Assembly: GCA_001797745.1 (NCBI GenBank)
Contig: MGQF01000063.1
Coordinates: 2,781-28,769 of the forward strand
Direction: 5' to 3'
Source: Deltaproteobacteria bacterium RBG_13_52_11
GTDB taxonomy: Bacteria; Desulfobacterota; B13-G15; RBG-16-54-18
Length of the DNA stretch: 25,989 bases
Under the pieces are notes generated by a model. That model was not told the DNA's origin. It did not search any database and saw only the letters and a list, made by a program, of their open reading frames with translations. Below, in pieces: positions 25,877-25,989 of the stretch (position 1 is its first letter; the number at the start of each line of letters is the position of its first letter). Both the position numbers and the translations under genes were made by a program.

Positions 25877-25989
25877 TGGGGAAGACGGCCTTTATCTTCC
25901 CGGGGCAAGGTTCTCAGTATGTGGGGATGGGGAAGGAGCTTGCCGAGCATTTCCCCGTCGCCCGGGAGACCTTCGCCGAGGCCAACGAT
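25876..25989 (+). CDS. fabD: Malonyl-CoA:ACP transacylase, 5' part, cut by window end
   Basis: Only the first 38 codons are present. They read MGKTAFIFPGQGSQYVGMGK and continue, matching the FabD N-terminus with its FPGQGSQ motif. FabD moves malonyl groups from CoA to acyl carrier protein. The SD GGGAGGAG lies inside the end of the acyl-CoA dehydrogenase gene and the ATG overlaps its stop. The catalytic GHSLG motif lies beyond the window. Confidence 0.92.
   Translation, partial: MGKTAFIFPGQGSQYVGMGKELAEHFPVARETFAEAND

Overview
The window looks like a stretch of chromosomal core genome from a Gram-negative bacterium, most likely of the former Deltaproteobacteria (Desulfobacterota-like). The evidence is indirect. 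It carries a complete type IV pilus motor cluster with PilS/PilR, a dnaE-accA neighbour pair, an LL-diaminopimelate aminotransferase, an endonuclease-type MutL, a PATAN/DUF4388 protein and what I take to be a DUF4911 protein. No tRNA, rRNA, CRISPR array, transposase or phage gene was seen. Coding density is very high and most gene starts have clear Shine-Dalgarno (SD) sequences.

Layout. (1) 1-10812, plus strand: the 3' part of a multi-pass TPR/zinc-ribbon membrane protein, a DUF4388 membrane protein overlapping guaA, then guaA, dnaE, accA, a small unidentified ORF and mutL. (2) 10809-17846, minus strand: pilB-pilT-pilC-pilS-pilR, tightly spaced and led by a good sigma70-type promoter whose -10 lies in a palindrome. 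(3) 18093-19271, plus strand: dapL. (4) 19261-22518, minus strand: leuA-leuC, a strong hairpin, a small repeat-rich spacer and the DUF4911-like gene. (5) 22737-25989, plus strand: promoter, yceD (DUF177), rpmF, plsX, an acyl-CoA dehydrogenase and the beginning of fabD, cut by the window edge.

How the genes work together. The pil block encodes the extension ATPase, retraction ATPase, inner-membrane platform and the two-component system that normally controls pilin expression. The pilin gene itself is not here. The leu block makes isopropylmalate but lacks leuD and leuB. The last block couples ribosomal protein L32 with the start of phospholipid and fatty acid synthesis, as in many bacteria, except that an acyl-CoA dehydrogenase sits where fabH is usually found. 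That is the most unusual gene-order feature. The second notable point is a tandem 24-residue motif resembling MshEN (a c-di-GMP-binding fold) in both PilB and the DUF4388 protein whose gene overlaps guaA. I found no clear evidence of a wholly new multi-gene system.
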